DNA from: Gammaproteobacteria bacterium
Lineage (GTDB): Bacteria; Pseudomonadota; Gammaproteobacteria; HTCC5015
Direction: 5' to 3'
Assembly (NCBI GenBank): GCA_026004975.1
Contig: BPKE01000001.1
Span: forward strand, 309,788 to 373,787
Length of the DNA: 64,000 bases
Position 1 is the stretch's first letter, and each line of letters opens with the position of its first letter. A program made the position numbers and the translations under genes. Under the pieces are notes generated by a model. The model had not been told where the DNA came from and did no database searches. It worked only from the letters and a program-made list of their open reading frames with translations. Positions 35,751 to 44,424 of the stretch are shown here, in pieces.

Positions 35751-36967
35751 CTGCTGGCTGCCCCCCCTGGTGCGGTCGCGGCCGCCGCCCGGCGCCGCGC
35801 GACGATGGCGCCGAACAGGCGGCGCAGCCCGTCGGCGGTGTCCTGCCAGCCGAAGCGCTCGGCCCAGGCGCGGGTCGCCGCGCGCGGCGGCGGCGCGGCG
35901 GCCAGGGCGCGCACGGCGGCGGCCAGCGCCTGCGGCGAGCGGTCGGCGCTCAGGCGCCCGGCAGCCGGGTCCGCGACCACTTCCGGCGTGCCCCACACCG
36001 GCGTGGCGACCACCGGCGTGCCGCAGGCCATGGCTTCGAGCAACACGTTCGCCCAGCCTTCCCGGCTGGAAGCCAACACCAGCGCGTCCGCCGCGCCGTA
36101 CCAGTCGCGCAGCTCGGCGGGCGCGAAGGTGCCGGCGAAACGCACCCGCTCGGCCACGGCGCAACGGGCGGCCAGACGACGCAAGGCGCCCTCCTCCGGC
36201 CCCCGGCCGATGATCACCAGGCGGTGCTCCGGCAATTCGGCCAGGGCCCGGATCACCCGGTCGTGCCCCTTGCGTTCGATCAGGTGGCCGACCGACAACA
36301 AGGTCGGCCCCGCCAGGCCGAGGCGGCGGCGCAGGGCGGCGCGGTCGGCCGGCGGGCGGAACAGCGCCAGATCGACGCCGTTGCGCAGCACGCAGACCCG
36401 CTCGGCGGCCACGCCCAGATCGACCAGCGCGTCGCGCAAGGCCGCGCACACGCTGACCACGGCGTCGGCCTGGCCCGCTGCGGCCAGGATGCGGCGGCGG
36501 GCGAGCGGATGGCGTTGCGGGATCAGGTTGACGTCGGTGCCGCGGGCGGTGATCACCAGCGGTTTGACGAAATCCCGGGCCAGCGCCGCCGCCGCCACCC
36601 CGTCCGGGTAGAAGTAATGCGCGTCGATCAGATCGAAATCGAAGCCGCGCGCGACCAGACGCGCCAGCACCGGCCGGGCCGCCGCCGCCAGGCTCGCGGG
36701 CGCCAGGTGCATGCCGACTTTCGGCAACACCGGGTAGCGGGGGTGATACACCGCCAGGCCGTGCTGACGCTCGGCCCGCGGCGCGCGCGCGAACCGCGCC
36801 CAACGTCCGAAACGGCGGTGTCCGAAAGGGAACCAGCGCACCGGCGCCACCACCCGCAGTTCGATGTCGCCGCCGGCGGCGAGCGCCAGCAGGCGGTTGC
36901 GCACGAACACGCCGTGGGCCGGCTCGGCGGCGTTGGGAAACAACGTGGTGAAGCTGAGCACCTTCAC
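35747..36967 (-). CDS. glycosyltransferase family 4
   Basis: GT-B enzyme, 406 residues. It begins VLSFTTLFPNAAEPAHGVFV, with LIDAHYFYPDGVAA, TLLSVGHLIERKGHDRVIRAL, LVIIGRGPEEGALRRLA and SREGWANVLLEAMACGTPVV (nucleotide-sugar site). GTG 36967 overlaps the amidotransferase stop (GTGA); the frame is open further upstream but not conserved. Proteins with this start are common in exosortase-associated polysaccharide loci. Confidence 0.9.
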   Translation of the reverse strand: MKVLSFTTLFPNAAEPAHGVFVRNRLLALAAGGDIELRVVAPVRWFPFGHRRFGRWARFARAPRAERQHGLAVYHPRYPVLPKVGMHLAPASLAAAARPVLARLVARGFDFDLIDAHYFYPDGVAAAALARDFVKPLVITARGTDVNLIPQRHPLARRRILAAAGQADAVVSVCAALRDALVDLGVAAERVCVLRNGVDLALFRPPADRAALRRRLGLAGPTLLSVGHLIERKGHDRVIRALAELPEHRLVIIGRGPEEGALRRLAARCAVAERVRFAGTFAPAELRDWYGAADALVLASSREGWANVLLEAMACGTPVVATPVWGTPEVVADPAAGRLSADRSPQALAAAVRALAAAPPPRAATRAWAERFGWQDTADGLRRLFGAIVARRRAAAATAPGGAASR

Positions 36968-38889
36968 GACGCGCCCGCCGCCCGCCGCGGTGCGTCGATG
37001 TCCAGGGCGTTGCGGCAGAACGCCTCGAACATCAAGAGGGCCCAGAGCACGGCCCCGTGTTCGCCCCGTCCCTGCTGGTGGCGGTCGACCAGGCGCTCGA
37101 CGAAGCGCATGTCGAACAGACCGGTCTCGCGCAGCACCGGTCCGAGCAGGGCCGCGCGCAGCCGCGTCCGCAGCGGGCCGCGGAACCAGGCGGACACGGG
37201 CACGGCGAAGCCCATCTTGCGCCGGTCGAGCACACCGTTCGGCAGATGGCCGCGCAAGGCCCGCTTGAACACGTGCTTGCCCTCGCCGCGGTGCAGCTTC
37301 AAGGACGCCGGCAGGCGCCACACCCATTCGACGAACGCGTGGTCGAGGATGGGCACGCGCACTTCCAGCCCGTGCGCCATGCTCGCCCGGTCGACCTTGG
37401 TGAGGATGTCGCCCGGCAGATAGGTCTTGAAATCCAGGTACTGGATGCGCGACAGGGCGTCACCGCGCGGCGCCTCGGCGAGCCGCTCGGCGAACAGTTG
37501 CTCGCTGCAGAAGCCGTCCAGGCGGCGCCGCAAGGCGGCGCTGAACAAGGCGCCGCGCAACGGCGCCGGCGTCACGCCGACGCTGTGCAGATAGGCCGCG
37601 GCGCTGTCGCGCGCCAGCGCCTGCAGGGTGGACTTGGCGCGCAAGGGCTTGGGCGCCCAGTCCAGCTTCGGCCACAAGGCCCCCAGCGGACCGAACACGG
37701 CCCGCCGCAGGCCCAGCGGCAGGCGCGCGCGGATGCGCTCCTCGTTCATGTGCCAGCGGTGCCGGCGGTAGCCGGCGAAGTTCTCGTCGCCGCCGTCGCC
37801 GGACAAGGCGACCACCACCTGGCGGCGGGCGGCCTCGCAGACCCGGTAAGTGGGCAAGGCCGAGGAATCCGCGAACGGCTCGTCGTAGAGGCCCGCCAGG
37901 CGGTCGATGAGCGCGAAATCGTCCACCTCGACGCGGTCCTCGTGGTGCTCGCAGCCGTAGCGCGTCGCCACCTGCCGCGCCCAATGCGACTCGTCGTAAC
38001 GCGGCTCGGAAAAGGCGATCGAAAAGGTTTTCACCGGCCGCGCATCGAGGCCGGCGAGCAGGGCCACCACCGCCGAAGAATCGATGCCGCCCGACAAGAA
38101 CGCCCCCAGCGGCACCTCGGCGACGCGCCGCAGATCCACCGCCTCGCGCAGGCGCTCGAGCAATTCCACCTCGACCGCCCGCGCCTCGCCGGCCGGCGCC
38201 TCGCCGGCCGGCAGGTCCCACCAGGTTTCCAGGCGCGGCGCCGCTTCGCCGCGCCGCCACAGCAGGCGCTGCCCTGGCGCCAGCTTGTGCACCCCGGCGA
38301 ACACCGTCAGCGGATCGGGCACGTAGCCGAGGGCGAAATAGGCCTCCACCGCCCGCTCGTCGAGCACCCGCGGTACCTGCCCCAGGGCGAGCAGGGCCTT
38401 GAGCTCCGAGGCGAACCACAGGCGGCCGTCCGGCAGCAGCGTCCAGTACAAGGGCTTGATGCCCAGCCGGTCACGCGCCAGGAACAGCGTTTCGCGTCCG
38501 GCGTCGTACAGGCCGAAAGCGAACATGCCGCGGAAACGCTGCACGCAGTCGGCGCCCCACTGCTCCCAGCCGTGGACGATCACTTCGGTGTCGCAGCGGC
38601 TGCGAAAACGGTGCCCGGCCCGGCGCAGGTCTTGGGCGAGCTCGCCGTGGTTGTAGATCTCGCCGTTGTAGGTCACCCACACCCGGCCGTCCTCGTTGCG
38701 CAAGGGCTGACCGCCGCCGGCCAGGTCGATGATCGACAAACGCCGATGCGCGAGCCCCACACCGGGTTCCACGTGCACCCCGGCGGCGTCCGGGCCGCGG
38801 TGCGCCAGAAGATCGTTGAGCCGCGCCAGCCGCTCGGCGTCCACCGGCCGCCGGCCGCGGCCGTCGAACACGCCCACCACGCCGCACAT
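36964..38889 (-). CDS. exosortase-A-system amidotransferase (asparagine synthase family)
   Basis: 641 residues, glutamine-dependent. The catalytic Cys2 is in MCGVVGVFDG, the glutaminase half has YNGEIYNHGEL, and the synthetase half has GAFLSGGIDSSAVVALLAGL and VALSGDGGDENFAGYRRH. It matches the XrtA-associated amidotransferase family (TIGR03108). It probably amidates a uronic acid or adds an amino group to a glycan component. The gene directly abuts the glycosyltransferase upstream (no gap). Confidence 0.9.
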   Translation of the reverse strand: MCGVVGVFDGRGRRPVDAERLARLNDLLAHRGPDAAGVHVEPGVGLAHRRLSIIDLAGGGQPLRNEDGRVWVTYNGEIYNHGELAQDLRRAGHRFRSRCDTEVIVHGWEQWGADCVQRFRGMFAFGLYDAGRETLFLARDRLGIKPLYWTLLPDGRLWFASELKALLALGQVPRVLDERAVEAYFALGYVPDPLTVFAGVHKLAPGQRLLWRRGEAAPRLETWWDLPAGEAPAGEARAVEVELLERLREAVDLRRVAEVPLGAFLSGGIDSSAVVALLAGLDARPVKTFSIAFSEPRYDESHWARQVATRYGCEHHEDRVEVDDFALIDRLAGLYDEPFADSSALPTYRVCEAARRQVVVALSGDGGDENFAGYRRHRWHMNEERIRARLPLGLRRAVFGPLGALWPKLDWAPKPLRAKSTLQALARDSAAAYLHSVGVTPAPLRGALFSAALRRRLDGFCSEQLFAERLAEAPRGDALSRIQYLDFKTYLPGDILTKVDRASMAHGLEVRVPILDHAFVEWVWRLPASLKLHRGEGKHVFKRALRGHLPNGVLDRRKMGFAVPVSAWFRGPLRTRLRAALLGPVLRETGLFDMRFVERLVDRHQQGRGEHGAVLWALLMFEAFCRNALDIDAPRRAAGAS

Positions 38890-40026
38890 TCAGCCGCTCC
38901 CCGGCGGGCCGAGCCCGCGCAACAGTTCGTCGTAAAGCGCCTGGTAGGCCTCGAGCATGCCGGCCAGGCTGAAGCACCGCTCGACGCGCCGCCGGCCGGC
39001 GGCGCCGTGCGCCGCGCAGCGCGCGGCATCGTCGAGGTAAGCCGCCAGCGCCTCGGCGAGCGCCGCGGCGTCGCCGGCGGGCACCAGCAGGCCGGTCTCC
39101 CCCTCGCACACCAGTTCCGGGTTGCCGCCGACGCGCGTGGCCACCACCGGCAGGCCGCAAGCCATCGCCTCGAGCACAGTGTTCGACACGCCCTCGTTGA
39201 ACGAAGCCAAGGCGAACACGTCCAGGCCGCGCAGCCACTCCGGCACGGCCTCGGACAGGCCCGTCACGGTCACCCGCTCGGCCAGGCCGAGCGCGGCCGC
39301 GCGCGCCTCGAAGGCGCCGCGCAGGCGCCCGTCGCCGATCCACAGCAGGTGCACGTCGCGGCCCGCGGCGTGCAGGCGGGCGCAGGCTTCGAGCAGCACC
39401 AGCGGCGCCTTGATGCCTTCGAGCCGCCCGGCGCAGCCGATCAGCGCGCGGCCCTCGGTGCCGCACGGACGGCGGCGCGGCCCCTCTGGATGGAACCGGT
39501 GGCTGTCGACGCCGTTGTAGATCTGCGCGACCCGCTCTACCGGCAACCCCCAATCGCGGCACAGCCAGGCGTGCTGGTCGCGGGACAAGGCGAGGAAACG
39601 TTGGACGAAGGGCTTGAGCGCGCGGCGCAGGCGGCGGTGGCGCGGCCGCGTGCCGCCCAGGTCGGCGAGCTCCCAGCCGTGCTCGCTGTGCAGGCGGCGC
39701 GGCACACCGGCCAGCCAGGCCAGCGGCTGCGCGGCCAGCCCGGCGAGGTTGCGGCTGTGCAACAGCGCCGGGCGCAAGCGCCGCAGCAAGCGCCACAAGC
39801 GCCAGTACACCGCCGGATCCTTGCCCGGCCGCTTGTCCAGGGCGAACACCGGCACGTCGCGGCGTTGCAGGCGCGCCGCCGCGGCGCCCGAGCGGCCGAG
39901 GCAGATCACCGCATGGCGGTAGCGCGAGTGCGGCAGCCCGTTGATCAGGTTGACCACGCCGTTCTCCAGGCCGCCCAAGCCGAAGCCGTGCAGCACGTGT
40001 GCGATCAGCGGGGGGGCCGCGTTCAT
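38890..40026 (-). CDS. XrtA-system glycosyltransferase, TIGR03088-like
   Basis: 378-residue GT4. The start PLIAHVLHGFGLGGLENGVV and LHSRNLAGLAAQPLAWLAGV, LHSEHGWELADLGGTRPRHR, and VALASFNEGVSNTVLEAMAC fit the second of the two glycosyltransferases that mark exosortase-A loci. ATG 40026 overlaps the stop of the preceding glycosyltransferase by four bases. In reference loci the exosortase gene commonly lies between these two; here nothing is between them. Confidence 0.88.
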   Translation of the reverse strand: MNAAPPLIAHVLHGFGLGGLENGVVNLINGLPHSRYRHAVICLGRSGAAAARLQRRDVPVFALDKRPGKDPAVYWRLWRLLRRLRPALLHSRNLAGLAAQPLAWLAGVPRRLHSEHGWELADLGGTRPRHRRLRRALKPFVQRFLALSRDQHAWLCRDWGLPVERVAQIYNGVDSHRFHPEGPRRRPCGTEGRALIGCAGRLEGIKAPLVLLEACARLHAAGRDVHLLWIGDGRLRGAFEARAAALGLAERVTVTGLSEAVPEWLRGLDVFALASFNEGVSNTVLEAMACGLPVVATRVGGNPELVCEGETGLLVPAGDAAALAEALAAYLDDAARCAAHGAAGRRRVERCFSLAGMLEAYQALYDELLRGLGPPGSG

Positions 40027-41222
40027 GCCGCCCTCCGCGCCGCCAGGCAACGCTCGATCAGCCCTTCCAGGCGGCGCATCGAGGCGCCCCAGTCGTGCCG
40101 CGCCAGCACCCGGGCACGGCCGGCGGCGCCGAGCGCGCGGCGGCGCGCCGGATCCCGCAACAAGGCCCACACCGCCGCGGCGAACTCGGCCGGGGCGTCG
40201 GCGGTGAGCAGATCCTCGCCCGGGCGCACGTCCACTCCGCGCGCCGCGGCGCGGCTGCACACCACCGGCACGCCCATCGCCAGGCACTCGAGGATCTTGT
40301 TCTGCGTGCCGCGGGCGATCTGCAAGGGCGCGACGTTCACGGCCGAGCGCCGCACCCAGGGCCGCACGTCGTCGACCTGGCCGGTCACCGTCACGCCCGG
40401 CAGGCGGCCCAGCCGGCGCACCGCCGGCGGCGGCGCCGCGCCGACGATCGCCAGGCGCAGCCCCGGCTCCCGGGCGCGCAGCCGCGGCCAGACCTCGCGG
40501 CAGAACCAGAACATCGCCTGCTGGTTGGGGAAGTAGTCCATGCGGCCGACGAAAGACAACAGCTTTTCGTCCACGGCCTCTTCGCCCGGGGCGAAATAGG
40601 CCGCGTCGACGCCGTTCGGGAACCAGTCGCTCGGCCTGACCACGCCCAGGCTGCGCAGGCTGTCGAGCTCGGCGCGCGTGGTGCAACTGAGAAAATCGAA
40701 ACACCCGGCCAGGCGCCGTTCGGCGCGGGCGAGCTTGGCGCCCTCCAAGGCATACCCCCAGGACCACGGCCAGCGTTTGTGGCCGGCGTAGGCGCGCCAC
40801 TTGAACGAGTCCATGTCGCCGTAATCGAGCATCTTGGGCACGCCCGCGACCCGCGCCACGTAGGGCGCCATGGAAGAGCAATGCACGAACACCAGGTCGA
40901 AGCGTTGCGCCGCCAGCACCGAGTGCAGCCGTCGCGCCAGGCGCGGGCTGTGGAAGTACCCCATGGACGAAGGCGTGGGGGTCGGCAGGCGGGCGACCGT
41001 CCGCGCCCACTGGGCCGCCGCGCCGACCGTTTCCACCACGAGCTCGCGGCAATGCGCCCGCAGGCCCTCACCCTCGGCGGCCTCGGCGGCGCTGCGCGCC
41101 AACGACGCCACGGTCAGCCGCGCGCCGCGCGCCGCGAGATGACGGATCATGTTGAACGGGCGGATCTTGCCGCCGCGCTTGGGCGGGTACGGCAGGCGAT
41201 GGCAGAGATAGAGGATGTTCAT
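40023..41222 (-). CDS. XrtA-system glycosyltransferase, TIGR03087-like
   Basis: 399-residue GT4. It begins ILYLCHRLPYPPKRGGKIRP and has MLDYGDMDSFKWRAYAG, FPNQQAMFWFCREVWPRL and the donor-site stretch GTQNKILECLAMGVPVVCS, diagnostic of the first XrtA-associated glycosyltransferase. It acts in the cytoplasm on the growing lipid-linked glycan. It is 4 bp from the FemAB gene upstream. Confidence 0.9.
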   Translation of the reverse strand: MNILYLCHRLPYPPKRGGKIRPFNMIRHLAARGARLTVASLARSAAEAAEGEGLRAHCRELVVETVGAAAQWARTVARLPTPTPSSMGYFHSPRLARRLHSVLAAQRFDLVFVHCSSMAPYVARVAGVPKMLDYGDMDSFKWRAYAGHKRWPWSWGYALEGAKLARAERRLAGCFDFLSCTTRAELDSLRSLGVVRPSDWFPNGVDAAYFAPGEEAVDEKLLSFVGRMDYFPNQQAMFWFCREVWPRLRAREPGLRLAIVGAAPPPAVRRLGRLPGVTVTGQVDDVRPWVRRSAVNVAPLQIARGTQNKILECLAMGVPVVCSRAAARGVDVRPGEDLLTADAPAEFAAAVWALLRDPARRRALGAAGRARVLARHDWGASMRRLEGLIERCLAARRAA

Positions 41223-41226
41223 CGTC

Positions 41227-42315
41227 TCAGGCGAGCCCCCGCGCCAGCCACGGTCCCAGGCGGCGCGCTACCGCAAGCGGCAGCCGCCGCCAGGCGGCGA
41301 CGAACAGGCGGTAGCGCGGATTGAGCGGATTGATGCGCGGCGGCTCACGCCGGCGCAGCAGGTGGTACTCGTAGTGCAAGGGCTGCGGCGTGAAACCCCA
41401 GTTCTTTTTGAAGTGGTAAGCACCGGTGTCGCGCTTGCTGCGGCCGTAATCGAACACGCGGCAGCCGTCGAGGACGGCTTGGCGCATCAGCGACCAGTAC
41501 ATGAAATCGTTGGCCTTGAGCGAACGCGCCCGGGCCGTGCCGCCGCCGTAATAGGGCAGCACCTCGTCGCGGAAGTAGAAGCTCATCACCGCCGCCACCG
41601 CCCGCCCGCGGTGGCGCACGCCGAGCACCCGGCAACGGGGGCCGAACACCTCGCGCAACACGTGGAAATAGCGTCGCGCATATACCGGCGTGCCCAAGTT
41701 GCGCACGCTCTCGGCGTACACGCGCCAGAAGCCGTCGACGTCGTCGTCGATCACCGCCTCGAGGCCGGCCGCCTCGCCCTTGCGCACCATGGCGCGCTGC
41801 TTGCGCGGAATCTGGGCGAAAGCCGCCTCGGGATCCGACGGCAGCGGCCTGCGGAAGGTCACGTAGAGGTCTTCGTGCGGCCGGCCGCGCCCGCTGTCCT
41901 GCCTGCGGCGCAACTCCAGCCAAGCGACCGACAAGCGTTCGGCCAAGGCGCAGGCGGCGTCTTCCAGCGCCGCCTCCGCGGCCGGATCGGCCGCCGCCGG
42001 ACCGCCGTAGACCGCCAACGGCGCGGCGACCAGCCGGTGGCCGAACAGGCGGCTGCGCACCTCGGCCAGGGGCAACACGCCGACCAGGCGGCCGTCGCGG
42101 CGGGCGGCCAGGAACCAGTCCCGGTAGCCGCAGGCACGGCGGTACACGCGCCGCCAACCGGACAGGTGGAAGAAGGTCGCGCGCGGGCAGGCCTCGACGA
42201 AATCGTCCCATTCGCGCGTCGCCTCGGCGGTGTTTTCCAGGCGCTGCACCTCCACGCCGTGTTCGAGGCCCGCGCGCTCGAGCGCCGTTTGCCAAAGCGA
42301 CGCCGCCAGGTTCAT
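41227..42315 (-). CDS. FemAB-like XrtA-associated acyl/aminoacyltransferase
   Basis: 362 residues with two GNAT-like halves (FemAB fold, TIGR03019). The start HGVEVQRLENTAEATREWDD and the stretch DYGRSKRDTGAYHFKKNWGF are family hallmarks. FemAB proteins transfer amino acids to cell-wall substrates; the XrtA-linked group probably decorates the polysaccharide, but its substrate is unproven. ATG 42315 overlaps the ATPase gene stop by four bases. Confidence 0.9.
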   Translation of the reverse strand: MNLAASLWQTALERAGLEHGVEVQRLENTAEATREWDDFVEACPRATFFHLSGWRRVYRRACGYRDWFLAARRDGRLVGVLPLAEVRSRLFGHRLVAAPLAVYGGPAAADPAAEAALEDAACALAERLSVAWLELRRRQDSGRGRPHEDLYVTFRRPLPSDPEAAFAQIPRKQRAMVRKGEAAGLEAVIDDDVDGFWRVYAESVRNLGTPVYARRYFHVLREVFGPRCRVLGVRHRGRAVAAVMSFYFRDEVLPYYGGGTARARSLKANDFMYWSLMRQAVLDGCRVFDYGRSKRDTGAYHFKKNWGFTPQPLHYEYHLLRRREPPRINPLNPRYRLFVAAWRRLPLAVARRLGPWLARGLA

Positions 42316-43571
42316 GCGCCGGTGCCCTCGCGCAGCACCGGGCCCGCCTCGTCGCGGGTCTGGAAGCCGGTGGTGTCCGCCGCAAGCGACTCCGCCGCCT
42401 CCTGCCCGTCTTCCCGCTCGAGATAGGTGAATCGATAACGCCGCGTGACCTCGAACACGTCGCCGTGCTGCAGACGGTGACGGCCGATGCGCTTGCCGTC
42501 CACGAACGTGCCGTTGGTGCTGTGCAGATCGATCAGCCAGGACTCGGTGCCGCAGCGGAACAACAGCGCGTGCAAGCCGCTCACGCGGCTGCCCTCCAGG
42601 CGCACGTCCGCCGAATGCAGGCGGCCGATGAAGGTGTAGGGCTTTTCCAGCGCGTACTCGCCCAGGAACAGGTTGTCGAGCTTGACATTGACCCGCGGGC
42701 GCAGCATCGGCCGGGCGAACGGCGCGGGGGCCTCGCCGGCGCCGCGGGCCCGTTCTTCGTACGGCGGCAACGCCAGCTCCTCGACCGCGCGCTCGACCAG
42801 GGCCGCGTCGATGGTCCGCGTCCCCTCGACGGCGGCGGTGAGCAGCACCGTGTCGCACAAGGTGTTCACCAGCCGCGGCACGCCGCCGGTGTAGCGATAG
42901 ATCAACGGCCACACGGCCTGCGGGAACAGGTCCGGATCGGCACCGCCGGCGACCACCAGGCGATGCTGCAGGTACGGGCCGAGCTCTTCGTCGGGCAAGG
43001 CGCGCAGATGGAAACGCAGTCGGATGCGCTGGTCGAGCTGCTCGAGCTCCGGCGAGGCCAGCTGCGCGCCGAGTTCCGGCTGGCCGCACAGCACCACGTT
43101 CAGCACCCGCTCACGCTGCACCACCAGGGCCGACAGCAGGCGGATCTCCTCGAGCACTTCGCGCGAGAGGTTCTGCGCCTCGTCGACGATCACCACCACC
43201 TGACGGCCGCGGCGGTGCTGTTCGTCGAAGAAGCGGTTGAGCGCGTCGAGCAGCTCGACCTTGCGCGACTTGAAGGCGCGGATGCCGAAAGCCGCCATCA
43301 TCGCCTGCAGGAACTCGGTGGCGTCGAGCTGCGTCTGGCACAAGCTGGCGACGGTGACCTTGTCCGGGTCGAGCTCGGCGAGCAGCTTTTGGATCAGGGT
43401 GGTCTTGCCCGAGCCGATCTCGCCGGTGATCAGCACGAAGCTGTCGCGGTTCCACAAGGTGTACTCCATGTACGCCATGGCCCGCGCATGGGCCGGGCTC
43501 AGGTAGAGGAAGCGCGGATCGGGCGTCATGCGGAACGGCGCCTCGCGCAAACCGAAATGTTCCAGGTACAC
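42312..43571 (-). CDS. XrtA-associated AAA ATPase fused to an FHA domain
   Basis: 419 residues. The ATPase part (1-265) is the GspA/ExeA-like XrtA-system ATPase (TIGR03015). It starts YLEHFGLREAPFRMTPDPRF, with Walker A GEIGSGKTT (50-58), Walker B VVVIVDEAQNL (D130-E131) and YTGGVPRLVNTLCD. The extra C-terminal part (about 300-378) is an FHA phosphothreonine-binding domain. It has the expected G316-R317, S331-x2-H334 and N353-G354. Reference members end after the ATPase, so this is a fusion. It may sense Ser/Thr phosphorylation at the export machine. Starts with GTG. Confidence 0.92.
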   Translation of the reverse strand: MYLEHFGLREAPFRMTPDPRFLYLSPAHARAMAYMEYTLWNRDSFVLITGEIGSGKTTLIQKLLAELDPDKVTVASLCQTQLDATEFLQAMMAAFGIRAFKSRKVELLDALNRFFDEQHRRGRQVVVIVDEAQNLSREVLEEIRLLSALVVQRERVLNVVLCGQPELGAQLASPELEQLDQRIRLRFHLRALPDEELGPYLQHRLVVAGGADPDLFPQAVWPLIYRYTGGVPRLVNTLCDTVLLTAAVEGTRTIDAALVERAVEELALPPYEERARGAGEAPAPFARPMLRPRVNVKLDNLFLGEYALEKPYTFIGRLHSADVRLEGSRVSGLHALLFRCGTESWLIDLHSTNGTFVDGKRIGRHRLQHGDVFEVTRRYRFTYLEREDGQEAAESLAADTTGFQTRDEAGPVLREGTGA

Positions 43572-43589
43572 GGCCAGACTCCCGCGACG

Positions 43590-44411
43590 TCAGGACACGT
43601 CGCTCAGGTAACGTTCTCCGTCGTACACCGCCGGATCGCGCTCGGTGGCCTTGTTGAACACCAGGCCGACCGGCAGATCGCGCGGCAAGGCGGCCAGGGC
43701 CTCCTGCACGGCGGTGCGCGGTGTCTCGCCGGCCGCCACCACCAGCACCGCCTGCCCCAGGCGCGCGGCCAGCACCGCCGCATCGTTGCAGGCCGACAAG
43801 GGCGGCGTGTCGAACACCAGCAGCGTCGCGGGGTCGATCAAGGCCGCATCGAGCCAGCTGCGCAGCCCCGGCCCCGCGAGGCGTTCGGCGGCGTCGCGCC
43901 GCCAGGCGCCCGCCGGCAGCAGGCGCAAGCGCGTGGCAGCCACCGGCAGCGCCAGCGCCGTCCAGGGCGGCGCACCGTCGTCCAGGACGTCGAACAAGCC
44001 GGCGGCGTCGGCCGCGCCGAAGCGTCGACTCAGGCCCTTCTTGTGCACGTCCGCGTCGACGAGCACCACGTCCACGTCCTGCTCCATCGCCAACGCCATG
44101 GCCAACGACGCCGCGCAATGCGTCTTGCCCTCGCCCGGCCGCGCGCTGCACACGACGACGGCGCGCCGCAACGGCGCGTCCGGGTCGGCGGCGACGGCGT
44201 CCAGCAGCGGCCGCTTGATGCGGCGGAACGCTTCGAGCACCAGCGGATCGGGCGCGTCCGGATCGAGCACCCCGGGCGGCAGCGTCAACACCGTCTCCGG
44301 GCCGGGCAGGGTTTCGACCGTGCCGTCGCGCCACGGCACGGCCTCGGCGGCGGCTGCCGCGCCGGCCCCGCGGCGCAGGCGTGCCATGGCTTTTTCGATC
44401 GCGCTGCTCAT
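43590..44411 (-). CDS. XrtA-system tyrosine autokinase (BY-kinase)
   Basis: 273-residue cytoplasmic BY-kinase (TIGR03018 type). Walker A SARPGEGKT (89-97), Walker A' VDVVLVDADVHK, Walker B LLVFDTPPL. The C-terminal tail has tyrosines Y263 and Y268 (YDGERYLSDVS), likely autophosphorylation sites, though far fewer than in classic Wzc. It pairs with the membrane chain-length protein encoded just upstream and controls polymer length and export. 13-bp gap on the chain-length side. Confidence 0.92.
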   Translation of the reverse strand: MSSAIEKAMARLRRGAGAAAAAEAVPWRDGTVETLPGPETVLTLPPGVLDPDAPDPLVLEAFRRIKRPLLDAVAADPDAPLRRAVVVCSARPGEGKTHCAASLAMALAMEQDVDVVLVDADVHKKGLSRRFGAADAAGLFDVLDDGAPPWTALALPVAATRLRLLPAGAWRRDAAERLAGPGLRSWLDAALIDPATLLVFDTPPLSACNDAAVLAARLGQAVLVVAAGETPRTAVQEALAALPRDLPVGLVFNKATERDPAVYDGERYLSDVS

Positions 44412-44424
44412 CGCCGCACCCCCC

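Noticed and set aside
38890..41052. possible hidden exosortase between the two marker glycosyltransferases
   Set aside because: All frames were considered; the genes overlap by four bases and no multi-spanning hydrophobic frame fits.
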